Origin: Nitrospirota bacterium
GTDB taxonomy: Bacteria; Nitrospirota; Thermodesulfovibrionia; Thermodesulfovibrionales; Dissulfurispiraceae
DNA length: 53,816 nt
Assembly: GCA_021847795.1 (NCBI GenBank)
Contig: JAJZPZ010000003.1
Coordinates: 1 to 53,816, forward strand
Direction: 5' to 3'
How positions within the stretch are numbered: position 1 is the stretch's first letter; each line of letters starts with the position of its first letter. Below the pieces are notes generated by a model, which ran no database searches, was not told the origin of the DNA, and was given only the letters and a program-made list of their open reading frames with translations. The translations under genes were made by a program, and so were the position numbers. This document shows positions 24,956-32,801 of this stretch, piece by piece.

Positions 24956-26035
24956 ATGAAAATTAAGGTTCTTAAACTCATTGATGGCAGCATCGGACGT
25001 GCCTTTGTTAGATTTATTCCCATCTTTCCTGAGAATACATTGAATAGAATTGAAAAAATCCTCATCATCCGCCCCGGGGGCATCGGCGATGCGGTCCTCC
25101 TTCTGCCTGCAATCCAGGCCCTGAGAGAGAAGTTCGGCGACTCCCGCATCGATGTGCTCTGCGAAAAAAGAAACGGGAAAATTTTCGGGCTTTCCGGGGG
25201 CATCGACAACGTTTACTTATATGACAGAGGCCTTGATCTTTTCAGGTGCCTGAAAAACAGATACGATGTCGTCATCGATACGGAACAGTGGCACAGGCTC
25301 TCGGCAGTGATTGCATACCTTACGGGGGCAGCCATGAGAATCGGTTTTGCTACAAATGAAAGAGAACGGCTTTTTACCCATAAAGTCGCCTACAGCCATA
25401 AAGAGTACGAGGTGTACAGTTTTCTCCGCCTTATTGAGCCGCCGGCAGGGCATGTTCCGGGATTTAAAACAGAGGTTCCTTTTATTACTGCTCCTGATGA
25501 ACTCCTTTCAGTCCGGCTGCGCACAGACATGGGAAAAGACAAGAAGGTCATTGCCGTCTTTCCGGGGGCGTCCGTAGTGGAAAGGCGGTGGGGAGGCGAC
25601 CGGTTCGGCAAGGTGGCAAGGGCCTTCCAGGATAAGGGATACCGGATTGTGATACTCGGGTCCAGGGCAGACGGGGAAGCCGCAGAAATCATAAAAAGGC
25701 ATGCTCCGGGATGTGTCGATCTGACCGGGAAAACCGGCCTTGCCGAAGTTGCTGCAGTGCTCAGGCACAGCCGGGTGCTGCTCTCAGCCGATTCGGGGCT
25801 CATGCATATCGCGTATGCCGTGGGGACCCCTACGGTCTCCCTTTTCGGCGCCGGCATCGAGGAAAAATGGGCGCCGCGAGGCAAGAGGCATATGGTCCTG
25901 AGCAAGCACGTCCCTTGCAGCCCTTGCACAAAGTTCGGATACACACCGTCATGCACACGGAACATGGCCTGTCTTCAATCCCTCGAAGCAGATGAAGTCA
26001 TAGAGGCGGTCGGGAAAACCCTCGGCTGGGAATGA
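24956..26035 (+). CDS. Family 9 glycosyltransferase (heptosyltransferase-like)
   Basis: The ATG at 24956 follows AGAGGT and gives 359 residues; an earlier ATG would overlap the previous gene. ILIIRPGGIGDAVLLLPAIQAL opens the GT9 fold. FPGAS with RRWGGDRF and ADSGLMHIAYAVGTPTVSLFG are the conserved nucleotide-heptose-binding elements of WaaC/WaaF/RfaF relatives. A cysteine-rich CSPCTKFGY...CTRNMACLQSL tail, common in RfaF-like enzymes, follows. It probably adds heptose or another sugar to LPS core or the glycan made here. It is the last gene of the cluster. Confidence 0.9.
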   Translation: MKIKVLKLIDGSIGRAFVRFIPIFPENTLNRIEKILIIRPGGIGDAVLLLPAIQALREKFGDSRIDVLCEKRNGKIFGLSGGIDNVYLYDRGLDLFRCLKNRYDVVIDTEQWHRLSAVIAYLTGAAMRIGFATNERERLFTHKVAYSHKEYEVYSFLRLIEPPAGHVPGFKTEVPFITAPDELLSVRLRTDMGKDKKVIAVFPGASVVERRWGGDRFGKVARAFQDKGYRIVILGSRADGEAAEIIKRHAPGCVDLTGKTGLAEVAAVLRHSRVLLSADSGLMHIAYAVGTPTVSLFGAGIEEKWAPRGKRHMVLSKHVPCSPCTKFGYTPSCTRNMACLQSLEADEVIEAVGKTLGWE

Positions 26036-26278
26036 CAATGCGCTGCATTCCGGGCGGCGGGCCTCTACACTTCCGCCCATGGCGCCCGCCCGAAAATAAG
26101 ACCCTGCTGCGCCGCCTGGAAGATTGCGCCAAGCGCCTGAAACCAGTATGGCTTTTTTAGAATAAGGTTGGGTATACTAACCGCTAATTGACACTGCGCC
26201 GCATTTCGCAGCACAGCCGATAGCCGGGCAGGAAGCGGGGAGACCCCGTACAATATCGCAATGTTGGGAGGCCTTTAC
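26036..26278 (+). other. Intergenic region before bamA, no clear gene
   Basis: The bases between the GT9 gene and the small frame ahead of bamA hold a possible -10 (TATACT, 26173-26178) without a good -35, and a TTGACA at 26188-26193 without a good -10. The GC-rich beginning may contain weak hairpins but no T-run terminator. I see no coding frame with a credible start. Confidence 0.4.
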
Positions 26279-26362
26279 ATGGGAACCATACTTCTTCATA
26301 AAGAGGAGCGGAGGGCCAGGGGGATGTATTCACCCGGCGCTCTTCCGGCCAAGCTAATATGA
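26279..26362 (+). CDS. Possible 27-residue leader ORF coupled to bamA
   Basis: GGGAGG (26266-26271) stands 7 bases before an ATG that opens 27 codons (MGTILLHKEERRARG at the start). The frame ends in a TGA overlapping the bamA start codon (ATGA). bamA itself has no Shine-Dalgarno sequence, since CCGGCCAAGCTAAT precedes it. The layout suggests that bamA translation depends on this frame. The peptide resembles nothing I know. Confidence 0.42.
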   Translation: MGTILLHKEERRARGMYSPGALPAKLI

Positions 26363-28623
26363 GAATAACGAGAACGCTTTCTTGTGCCATGCTGATCGTG
26401 GCTGTTTTGCTTCAGGGCGCCTTCCTCCGGACCGCCCACGCTGAAGAGCTGCCGGTTATTACCGCCATAGAAGTAAAGGGGCTGCGCAGGATTGATGAGG
26501 GCTCCATAAGGGCCAAGGTATCGCAGAAAATAGGAGACCGCCTGTCCAATGAGAAAACCTCCGATGACATAAAGACCATGTACAAGATGGGGTATTTTGA
26601 TGACGTTAAGGTCAACATCGAGCCCTTTGAAGGCGGGCTCAAGATCATCTATGTGGTCAAAGAAAAGCCTACCATCATAAAAGTCGATTTCCAGGGCAAT
26701 AAAAAGTTTGAAGACGATAAACTGAAAGAGCAGGTCACTGTCACCAGCGGCGCCATATCCGACATCACCCTTATAAATGATAATGCCGCAAAACTCCGGA
26801 CGTTTTATGAGGATGAAGGCTTTTACCTGGCAAAAGTAGTGCCTGTCGTGCGGAAAATCGCCGAAGGGGAAGTTGCCCTGACCTACCAGATAAATGAGGG
26901 GCAGAAGGTAAAAATAAAGGACATTATCATAGAGGGCAACAAGGCCATATCCGCAAAAAAGATCAGGAAGGCAATGAAGACCAAGACGCGGGGCCTCTTT
27001 TCTTTTATCACAGGCACAGGCTATTACAAAAAAGATACCATGAGAGCTGATGTGGAAAAGATAAAAGACCTCTACTACAATAAAGGCTACATCAAAGTCA
27101 CTGTAGGAGAGCCGAGGATCCAGCTTACCGATGACAAAAAGGGAATGAAAATCGCCCTGCAAATCTCGGAAGGGGACTCCTACAAGGTAGCTTCCGTAGA
27201 TATAACCGGCAACAAGGCTTTTACAGAGGCAAAGCTGCGGGAGCTGATCAAGCTTCCCGCCAATAAGACCTTTGATAAATCACTCCTCACCAAGGACGTT
27301 ACTGTAATTTCCGACAAGTATGCGAACAACGGGTACGCGCTTGTTTCAGTATTGCCCGATATCATTCCCGATGATGAGAAAAAAGAGATAAAAGTAATCT
27401 ACAAAATCAGCGAGGGCGACAAATACAGTATCGGTAAAGTTGAAATATCGGGCAATACCAAGACGCGCGATAAGGTCATCAGAAGGGAAGTAAGGGTTGA
27501 TGAGGGCGACACATTCGATGCCTCGGCGCTGAAGAGGAGTTACGAGAGGCTGAACAACCTCCAGTACTTCGAATCAGTAGACGTTGCGCCGAAGCCAAGG
27601 CCGGAAGAAAAGCTCGTTGATGTTGATGTAACGGTAAAAGAGAAGCCCACGGGCTTTCTCAGCGTCGGCGGCGGCTACAGCTCGGTGGACAAGTTCATTG
27701 CCATGGTGGATATCACCCAGGGGAACCTCTTCGGAAAGGGGCAGTATCTAAAGCTGCGCGGAGAACTCGGCGGCACCAGTTCCTTCTATGAACTCTCCTT
27801 CAGGGACCCCTGGTTTATGGACAAGCCCATATCCTTCGGCGCCAGTATTTACAAAAACCAGCGCCAATACGGCGACTTCGACAGGGACTCAACAGGCTTT
27901 GAGTTCTCCTTCGGGAAAAACTTCTGGGAGTACTGGAATGGCTCCGTCACCTATAACCTTGAGAAGACAACAGTGTCCAACGTACGGGTTGACGCTTCGC
28001 AAATAGTAAAAGACCAGGAAGGCAAAAACACCACAAGCAGCATAAGCCTTGCGTTGGGAAGGGATACGAGAGACAATTACCTCGACCCGTTAAGGGGATC
28101 AAAGAATGCCGTATATCTCACTTTTGCAGGACTGGGCGGCACGACTGCCTTTACCAGAGAGATTCTTGATTCCAGCTGGTATTTCCCCATGTTTAGCAAC
28201 ACGACATTCCACGTCCGTGGGAGGATAGGCCATACAACAGGGCTCTTCGGCAAGAAGCTCCCGCTCTATGAGAAATTTTACGTGGGAGGCATCGATACGG
28301 TGCGCGGCCTGGGATATGGCGAAGGCGGGCCGAAGGATGTCAACGGAGAGGCCATGGGCGGAGAAAAGGAACTGATATTAAATGCGGAATACATATTCCC
28401 TATCGTAGCGGAATACAAATTCAAAGGGCTTGTCTTCATTGATTCGGGAAGGGCATGGGGCTCGGGTGAGGCATGGGGAAGCGACCTCAGGTATACTACA
28501 GGAACAGGGATACGATGGATATCACCGGTAGGTCCGATCAGGATCGAGTGGGGGCATGTCCTCAACAAAAAGCCCGGGGAGTCAGGGAGCAAGGTTGAAT
28601 TCACCTTCGGATCATTCTTTTAA
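26359..28623 (+). CDS. bamA: Outer membrane protein assembly factor BamA
   Basis: The 754-residue protein has a signal peptide (MRITRTLSCAMLIVAVLLQGAF, cleavage near AHA). About five POTRA domains occupy residues 28-345-420, each with the GN/GL...I...Y...GY pattern (for example KGLRRIDEGSI, QGNKKFEDDKL, EGNKAISAKKI, SGNTKTRDKVI). A 16-strand Omp85 barrel completes it, with the VRGLGYGEG loop motif and a C-terminal FTFGSFF strand ending in F. BamA folds and inserts outer membrane proteins. The gene leads the envelope operon with ompH and the lipid A genes, the usual order in many Gram-negatives. Confidence 0.96.
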   Translation: MRITRTLSCAMLIVAVLLQGAFLRTAHAEELPVITAIEVKGLRRIDEGSIRAKVSQKIGDRLSNEKTSDDIKTMYKMGYFDDVKVNIEPFEGGLKIIYVVKEKPTIIKVDFQGNKKFEDDKLKEQVTVTSGAISDITLINDNAAKLRTFYEDEGFYLAKVVPVVRKIAEGEVALTYQINEGQKVKIKDIIIEGNKAISAKKIRKAMKTKTRGLFSFITGTGYYKKDTMRADVEKIKDLYYNKGYIKVTVGEPRIQLTDDKKGMKIALQISEGDSYKVASVDITGNKAFTEAKLRELIKLPANKTFDKSLLTKDVTVISDKYANNGYALVSVLPDIIPDDEKKEIKVIYKISEGDKYSIGKVEISGNTKTRDKVIRREVRVDEGDTFDASALKRSYERLNNLQYFESVDVAPKPRPEEKLVDVDVTVKEKPTGFLSVGGGYSSVDKFIAMVDITQGNLFGKGQYLKLRGELGGTSSFYELSFRDPWFMDKPISFGASIYKNQRQYGDFDRDSTGFEFSFGKNFWEYWNGSVTYNLEKTTVSNVRVDASQIVKDQEGKNTTSSISLALGRDTRDNYLDPLRGSKNAVYLTFAGLGGTTAFTREILDSSWYFPMFSNTTFHVRGRIGHTTGLFGKKLPLYEKFYVGGIDTVRGLGYGEGGPKDVNGEAMGGEKELILNAEYIFPIVAEYKFKGLVFIDSGRAWGSGEAWGSDLRYTTGTGIRWISPVGPIRIEWGHVLNKKPGESGSKVEFTFGSFF

Positions 28624-28630
28624 CAAAGGC

Positions 28631-28732
28631 CGTAATGTGTATCCGTAATGAGTAATGAGGGAAAAATATTCCGCGAGACTGCCTTGTCGGTATTGTCTTT
28701 TACCCGTTACGCATTACCCATAACTCATTACG
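28631..28732. repeat. Word-type palindrome between bamA and ompH
   Basis: The left arm (28631-28661) repeats CGTAATG and GAGTAATGAG. The right arm (about 28700-28732) carries TTACGCATTACC and AACTCATTACG. The arms are largely complementary, with about 40 unrelated bases between. The arrangement matches the other word palindromes of the window, and the words CGTAATGAGT recur in the copy inside the lipoate ligase gene (33930-33938 reads GTAATGAGT). Confidence 0.7.
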
Positions 28733-28754
28733 ATTAATAAAATTGGAGGATAGG

Positions 28755-29303
28755 ATGAAAAAACTTGTATGTGCGGGTATTTTGGGATTTGCCATGCTCC
28801 TGTCGGGCATGGTCTCTTTAACGCATGCTGCTGATTTTAAAATGGGATTTGTTGATATAGACAGAGCTGCAAACGATTCGGAGGAAGGCAAGAAAGCGGT
28901 GAGCGGCTTAAAAGACCTCATGTCTTCGAAACAGGCCACCATCAACGAGAAAGGGAAAAACATAGAGAGGATGAAGGCCGATCTCGAAAAGCAGGCTTCT
29001 ATTATCTCGCCCGATGCAAAGAAAGCGAAACTGGATGAGATAGAGCGCTCGGAAAGGGAATTCCAGAGAATGCTCTCTGATGTCAATCTGGAGCTGGAGA
29101 AAAGGCGCAGGGAATTGACGGAATCGGTTTACAAGGAGATCATCGAAATTATAGGAAAACTGGGGCAGGAAGAAAAATACGATATGATTTTCCCGGCCCA
29201 ATCCATGCTGTATGGCAACAAAGCGCTTGACCTTACTGACACGATAATAAAGAGATACAACGCACTGAAAGCATCAAAGCCGAAATCCTCTTCGAAAAAA
29301 TAA
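28755..29303 (+). CDS. OmpH/Skp-family periplasmic chaperone
   Basis: I start at the ATG at 28755, with GGAGG nine bases ahead, giving 182 residues. A signal peptide (MKKLVCAGILGFAMLLSGMV, cleavage near THAAD) is followed by KMGFVDIDRAANDSEEGKKA, the opening strand of the Skp fold, and a long charged helical hairpin (about 50-130). Skp holds unfolded outer membrane proteins on their way to BamA, its upstream neighbour. The usual family length is 160-190. Confidence 0.92.
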   Translation: MKKLVCAGILGFAMLLSGMVSLTHAADFKMGFVDIDRAANDSEEGKKAVSGLKDLMSSKQATINEKGKNIERMKADLEKQASIISPDAKKAKLDEIERSEREFQRMLSDVNLELEKRRRELTESVYKEIIEIIGKLGQEEKYDMIFPAQSMLYGNKALDLTDTIIKRYNALKASKPKSSSKK

Positions 29304-29340
29304 GAGGTTTACCTTGCCGCCGCTGCCGATAGGTGAACAT

Positions 29341-29398
29341 TATGACCGCAAAAGGCCGGTTCGGCATGTCCGGAGATAAGGGGATATCCCAGGAATGA
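29341..29398 (+). CDS. Possible 18-residue leader ORF coupled to lpxD
   Basis: AGGTGA lies 6 bases before an ATG that opens 18 codons ending in a TGA that overlaps the lpxD start (ATGA). lpxD has only a displaced AAGGGG and an AGGA touching its ATG. The layout is the same as at bamA; function is inferred and chance is possible. Confidence 0.3.
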
Positions 29399-30411
29399 AA
29401 CTGTATGAGCTTAAAGACCTTTTTCAATGTGAGCTTAGCGGCAATGGAGAGGTGGAGATAACAGGCGCTGCCGGCCTTTCCGAGGCCGGAGAAGGAGATA
29501 TCACTTTCCTTTCGGACCGGAAATTGCTGAAGGAGCTTGTAGGCAGCAAGGCAACAGCAGTTATCGTAAAAGAGTTCGTCGAGGGATTGCAAAAACCCCA
29601 GGTAAAAACCGGGAATCCGCAGTATGCCTATGCAAAGCTCCTCTCCCATTTCTATGTAAAACCACAGCCCTACAGGGGCCTCAGCAGGAAGGCCTTTATT
29701 TCGGAGAGCGCTTCCTTAGGAGAAAATGTTTCTGTTTATGCTTTTGCCTACATCTCCGACAATGCGAGGATAGGCCCGGGCAGCGTCATTTACCCCGGGG
29801 TCTTTGTCGGGGAGGGCAGCAGCATAGGAGAAGGATGTCTTATCTACCCGAATGTGACCATCAGGGAGGGCGTCAGCATAGGGAACAGGGTCATCATTCA
29901 CCCCGGGGCCGTTATCGGGGCGGACGGCTTCGGCTATGTATTTGCAGAAGGCGCCCACCGGAAGATCCCACAGGTCGGAGGCGTTATAATAGAAGATGAC
30001 GTCGAAATCGGCGCAAATACCACAATCGACAGGGCAACCACCAGCAATACGGTAATCGGCAGGGGAACGAAGATAGACAACCTTGTCCAGATCGCTCATA
30101 ACGTGCAGGTAGGCAGCAATGTCATTTTTGTTGCCCAGATCGGCATCGGAGGCAGCACCCGCATTGGAGATGGTGTTATTATCGGAGGGCAGTCGGCCAT
30201 TGCCGACCATACGAATATCGAGGCAGGCACAATGATGGCGGCCAGGTCGGGCGCCCTGGGCGAAGTGAAAAGGGGCGTCTATTCCGGAACTCCCATACAG
30301 CCCCATCGCGACTGGCTGCGCTCATCGGTAATCTTTGCGAAGCTGCCTGAAATGAAAAAAAAGCTCGAAGAGCTTGAGAAAAAGATACAGTCGCTGGAAG
30401 AAAAAAAGTAG
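29395..30411 (+). CDS. lpxD: UDP-3-O-acylglucosamine N-acyltransferase LpxD
   Basis: The 338-residue protein has an N-terminal uridine-binding domain (1-100), then a left-handed beta helix of hexapeptide repeats (about 100-300, for example IGPGSVIYPGVFVGEGSSIGEGC) and a C-terminal helix. IAHNVQVG contains the catalytic histidine region. It adds the second hydroxyacyl chain (N-linked) in lipid A synthesis. fabZ and lpxA follow in the canonical order. Confidence 0.96.
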   Translation: MKLYELKDLFQCELSGNGEVEITGAAGLSEAGEGDITFLSDRKLLKELVGSKATAVIVKEFVEGLQKPQVKTGNPQYAYAKLLSHFYVKPQPYRGLSRKAFISESASLGENVSVYAFAYISDNARIGPGSVIYPGVFVGEGSSIGEGCLIYPNVTIREGVSIGNRVIIHPGAVIGADGFGYVFAEGAHRKIPQVGGVIIEDDVEIGANTTIDRATTSNTVIGRGTKIDNLVQIAHNVQVGSNVIFVAQIGIGGSTRIGDGVIIGGQSAIADHTNIEAGTMMAARSGALGEVKRGVYSGTPIQPHRDWLRSSVIFAKLPEMKKKLEELEKKIQSLEEKK

Positions 30412-30443
30412 AGAGGCGACATCTCACATGCCCAGGAGGAAAT

Positions 30444-30866
30444 ATGATTGATATCAAGGAGATTATGTCCTTACTGCCCCACCGTTATCCTTTCTTGCTG
30501 GTTGATAGGGTTACCGCTCTTGAGCCCGAAGTCAAGGCAACGGGCATGAAGAATGTGACCTTCAATGAGCCCTTTTTTCAGGGGCATTTCCCCAACAACC
30601 CGGTAATGCCCGGGGTCTTGATTGTTGAGGCCATGGCCCAGGTTGCAGGCATCCTTGCCTTTAAATCAGGAACTGAGGGGAAGACGGTGTATTTCATGAG
30701 CATCGAAAAGACAAAATTCAGGAAGATCGTTTCCCCCGGAGACCAACTCAGGTTTGAGGTCCAGGTCACGCACAAAAGGGGCAACGTATGGAAGTTTTCC
30801 GGGAATGCCTTTGTTGAAGACAAGCTGATGGCAGAGGCCGAGTTTACCGCAATGGTCACTGATTAG
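30444..30866 (+). CDS. fabZ: 3-hydroxyacyl-ACP dehydratase FabZ
   Basis: The 140-residue protein has the hotdog-fold active site FQGHFPNNPVMPGVLIVEAMAQ, including the catalytic H and E. LLPHRYPFLLVDRV near the start is typical. It dehydrates 3-hydroxyacyl-ACP, competing with LpxA and LpxD for the same substrates, which explains its place between them. AGGAGG precedes the ATG. The gene is followed by a word-type palindrome instead of the usual short spacer. Confidence 0.97.
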   Translation: MIDIKEIMSLLPHRYPFLLVDRVTALEPEVKATGMKNVTFNEPFFQGHFPNNPVMPGVLIVEAMAQVAGILAFKSGTEGKTVYFMSIEKTKFRKIVSPGDQLRFEVQVTHKRGNVWKFSGNAFVEDKLMAEAEFTAMVTD

Positions 30867-30868
30867 GA

Positions 30869-30960
30869 GTTACGGCGTTATCGTGTTATTGAGTTATAGC
30901 GTGAAATGTTAATTTAGAATTCCTTTGCGCTATAACGCTTTACGCTCAACGCTGTAACGC
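30869..30960. repeat. Word-type palindrome between fabZ and lpxA
   Basis: The left arm (30869-30901) reads in words like GTTACGGCGTTATCGTG and GAGTTATAGCG. The right arm (30927-30960) has GCGCTATAACGC, TTTACGC, TCAACGC and TGTAACGC. CGCTATAAC pairs with GTTATAGCG, and GTAACGC with a GTTACGGC/GCGTTA word. About 25 bases lie between the arms. It fills the gap up to the lpxA ribosome site. Confidence 0.7.
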
Positions 30961-30975
30961 AATAAAGGAGGATGA

Positions 30976-31755
30976 ATGGCAAAGGAGATACATAAAACAG
31001 CGATAGTGAGCCCGAAGGCGGAGATTGCCGCCAATGTCACCATAGGACCTTACTGTATTGTCGGGGAAGGCGCAGTGATAAAAAAAGGATCACGCCTCAT
31101 GTCTAATGTAATCATCGAGGGGAACACGGAAATAGGGGAGAACTGCACCCTCTATCCTTATGCCACCATCGGGCTCCCCCCCCAGGATCTCAAGTACAAG
31201 AACGAAAAAACAGGGGTAAAGATCGGCAAGGGCAATATCATCAGGGAATACGCCTCCATCCACAGGGCCTCTGTAGGGGGGACCGGACTGACGGAAATAG
31301 GGGATTCGAACTTCCTTATGGCGTACGTCCATATCGCACATGATTGCAGGATCGGGAATTCCATTGCCATGGCCAATGCGGCGACTCTCGCAGGGCATGT
31401 GGTAGTGGAGGACTTTGCCTTCATCGGGGGAGTAGTTGCAGTGCACCAGTTTACCCGCATCGGCGCTTATGCCATGATCGGGGGATTCAGCGGTATCGGG
31501 CAGGACATACCTCCGTTCACCATGGCCTCCGGGCCCCGCGCAAAGCTCTATGGGCTCAATGCTATCGGCATTAAGCGGCACGGGTTTTCCGATGAGACCA
31601 TCAACAACCTGAAAAAAGCCTACAAGATCCTTTTCAGGGAAAAAAGGACCCTGAAGGAAGCGCTGAAAAAAATAAAATCAGACCTCCCCGACACCAAGGA
31701 GATCAAACACCTCGTCGAGTTCATTGAAAAGAACACAAGAGGAATATGCAGATAA
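30976..31755 (+). CDS. lpxA: UDP-N-acetylglucosamine acyltransferase LpxA
   Basis: The 259-residue protein has hexapeptide repeats from the start (HKTAIVSPKAEIAANVTIGPYCIVGEGAVI). The catalytic histidine is in YVHIAHDCRIGN, and GHVVVEDFAFIGGVVAVHQFTRIG and a C-terminal helical domain (about 190-259) with LKKAYKILFREKRTLKEAL follow. It catalyses the first step of lipid A synthesis. AAAGGAGG precedes the ATG. Confidence 0.97.
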   Translation: MAKEIHKTAIVSPKAEIAANVTIGPYCIVGEGAVIKKGSRLMSNVIIEGNTEIGENCTLYPYATIGLPPQDLKYKNEKTGVKIGKGNIIREYASIHRASVGGTGLTEIGDSNFLMAYVHIAHDCRIGNSIAMANAATLAGHVVVEDFAFIGGVVAVHQFTRIGAYAMIGGFSGIGQDIPPFTMASGPRAKLYGLNAIGIKRHGFSDETINNLKKAYKILFREKRTLKEALKKIKSDLPDTKEIKHLVEFIEKNTRGICR

Positions 31756-31757
31756 GG

Positions 31758-31840
31758 CAAATCCCAAGCGCCAAATCCCAAACCTCAAAAATTGTTTTGA
31801 ATTCCGACCATTGGAATTTGGGATTTGTTATTTGGAATTT
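31758..31840. repeat. AT-rich word-type palindrome between lpxA and lpxI
   Basis: The left arm, with AAATCCCAAGCGCCAAAT at 31759-31776, pairs with GGAATTTGGGATTTGTTATTTGG near 31813-31835. The 18-base segment is identical to the one at 8666-8683. The repeat runs up to the lpxI ATG and leaves that gene with only a weak ribosome site (GGA, 5 bases before the ATG). Confidence 0.75.
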
Positions 31841-32653
31841 ATGAAGACTATCGGTATTATTGCCGGGACCGGCGAACTTCCTAAGATCATCGCACAAGAC
31901 GCACGTGAGCGCGGGTACAGGGTTATCACCATTGCCCTTGAGAACCTCGCCCCTGCCGAGATGGACGGCCTCTCTGATGAAATCAGGTGGATCAATGTAG
32001 GCAAACTGGGCGAACTTATCAGTGTGCTCAGGGAATTCAACGTAAAAGAAGCCATCATGGCCGGCAAGGTCCCCAAGTCGCTTATTTACAAATCAAAGAT
32101 CACCCCTGACCTCAGGGCGATAAAACTGCTTTTCTCCCTTAAGGACAAGAGTGACGACTCGATCTTAAATGCAATCACCCGGGAGATCGAAAGCGAGGGG
32201 GTGAGCATCATAGACACAACCACCCTGAGCCCCCACCTCCTTACGCCTGAAGGTGTATTAACGGAAGAGCCCCCATCTAAGGACGAATGGAAAGACATAG
32301 AGTTCGGATGGAAGATCGCCAAGGAGACAGGCAGGCTGGATATCGGGCAGACCGTTGTGGTTAAAGGTCAGGCGGTGATGGCTGTTGAGGCCATCGAAGG
32401 CACTGATGAAGCAATACGACGGGGGGGTAAATGGGCCGGCAGCGGCGCAGTTGTCGTAAAAACAAGCAAGCCCCAGCAGGACATGAGACTTGACGTCCCC
32501 GTTGTCGGGCTCTCAACCATCAAAGCCATGGTTGATGTCACTGCACGGGTCCTTGTTATTGAGGCGCAAAAGAGTATAATAATAAATAAAGGAAAATTGA
32601 TAAAAGAAGCGGAGGAATCAGGCATCACCATAGTAGGATACAGGAAAGGTTGA
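31841..32653 (+). CDS. lpxI: UDP-2,3-diacylglucosamine diphosphatase LpxI
   Basis: From the ATG at 31841 the protein has 270 residues and opens MKTIGIIAGTGELPKIIAQDAR, the start of the LpxI (DUF1009) family. A frame open further upstream runs through the repeat and lpxA and is not the native start. The C-terminal half, with GQTVVVKGQAVMAVEAIEGTDEAI and KTSKPQQDMRLDVPVVGLSTI, is the conserved catalytic domain. It hydrolyses UDP-diacylglucosamine to lipid X in place of LpxH. The stop codon lies in the left arm of the next palindrome. lpxB, which often follows, is absent. Confidence 0.94.
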   Translation: MKTIGIIAGTGELPKIIAQDARERGYRVITIALENLAPAEMDGLSDEIRWINVGKLGELISVLREFNVKEAIMAGKVPKSLIYKSKITPDLRAIKLLFSLKDKSDDSILNAITREIESEGVSIIDTTTLSPHLLTPEGVLTEEPPSKDEWKDIEFGWKIAKETGRLDIGQTVVVKGQAVMAVEAIEGTDEAIRRGGKWAGSGAVVVKTSKPQQDMRLDVPVVGLSTIKAMVDVTARVLVIEAQKSIIINKGKLIKEAEESGITIVGYRKG

Positions 32654-32793
32654 AGGAGGAAGGATGAAGGATGAGTTAAGGCTAAAGAATAAAGGCATAA
32701 TAAAACCGTGCTGTTTTTCAACCCTCAACCTTCATCCTTCAACCTTTAGACCGGGTCCATGCCGTTTTTCAACCTTCACCCCGTATCCTTCAT
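32648..32793. repeat. Word-type palindrome after lpxI, with two right arms
   Basis: The left arm (32648-32675) repeats GGTTGAAGGAGGAAGGATGAAGG. The first right arm (about 32724-32746) reads CAACCTTCATCCTTCAACC, and a second (about 32764-32792) has TTCAACCTTCACCCCGTATCC. The left arm contains the lpxI stop (TGA in GGTTGAAGG). The second right arm ends 9 bases before the next gene's ATG, and that gene has no ribosome site. Confidence 0.7.
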
Positions 32794-32801
32794 AATCTGA
32801 T

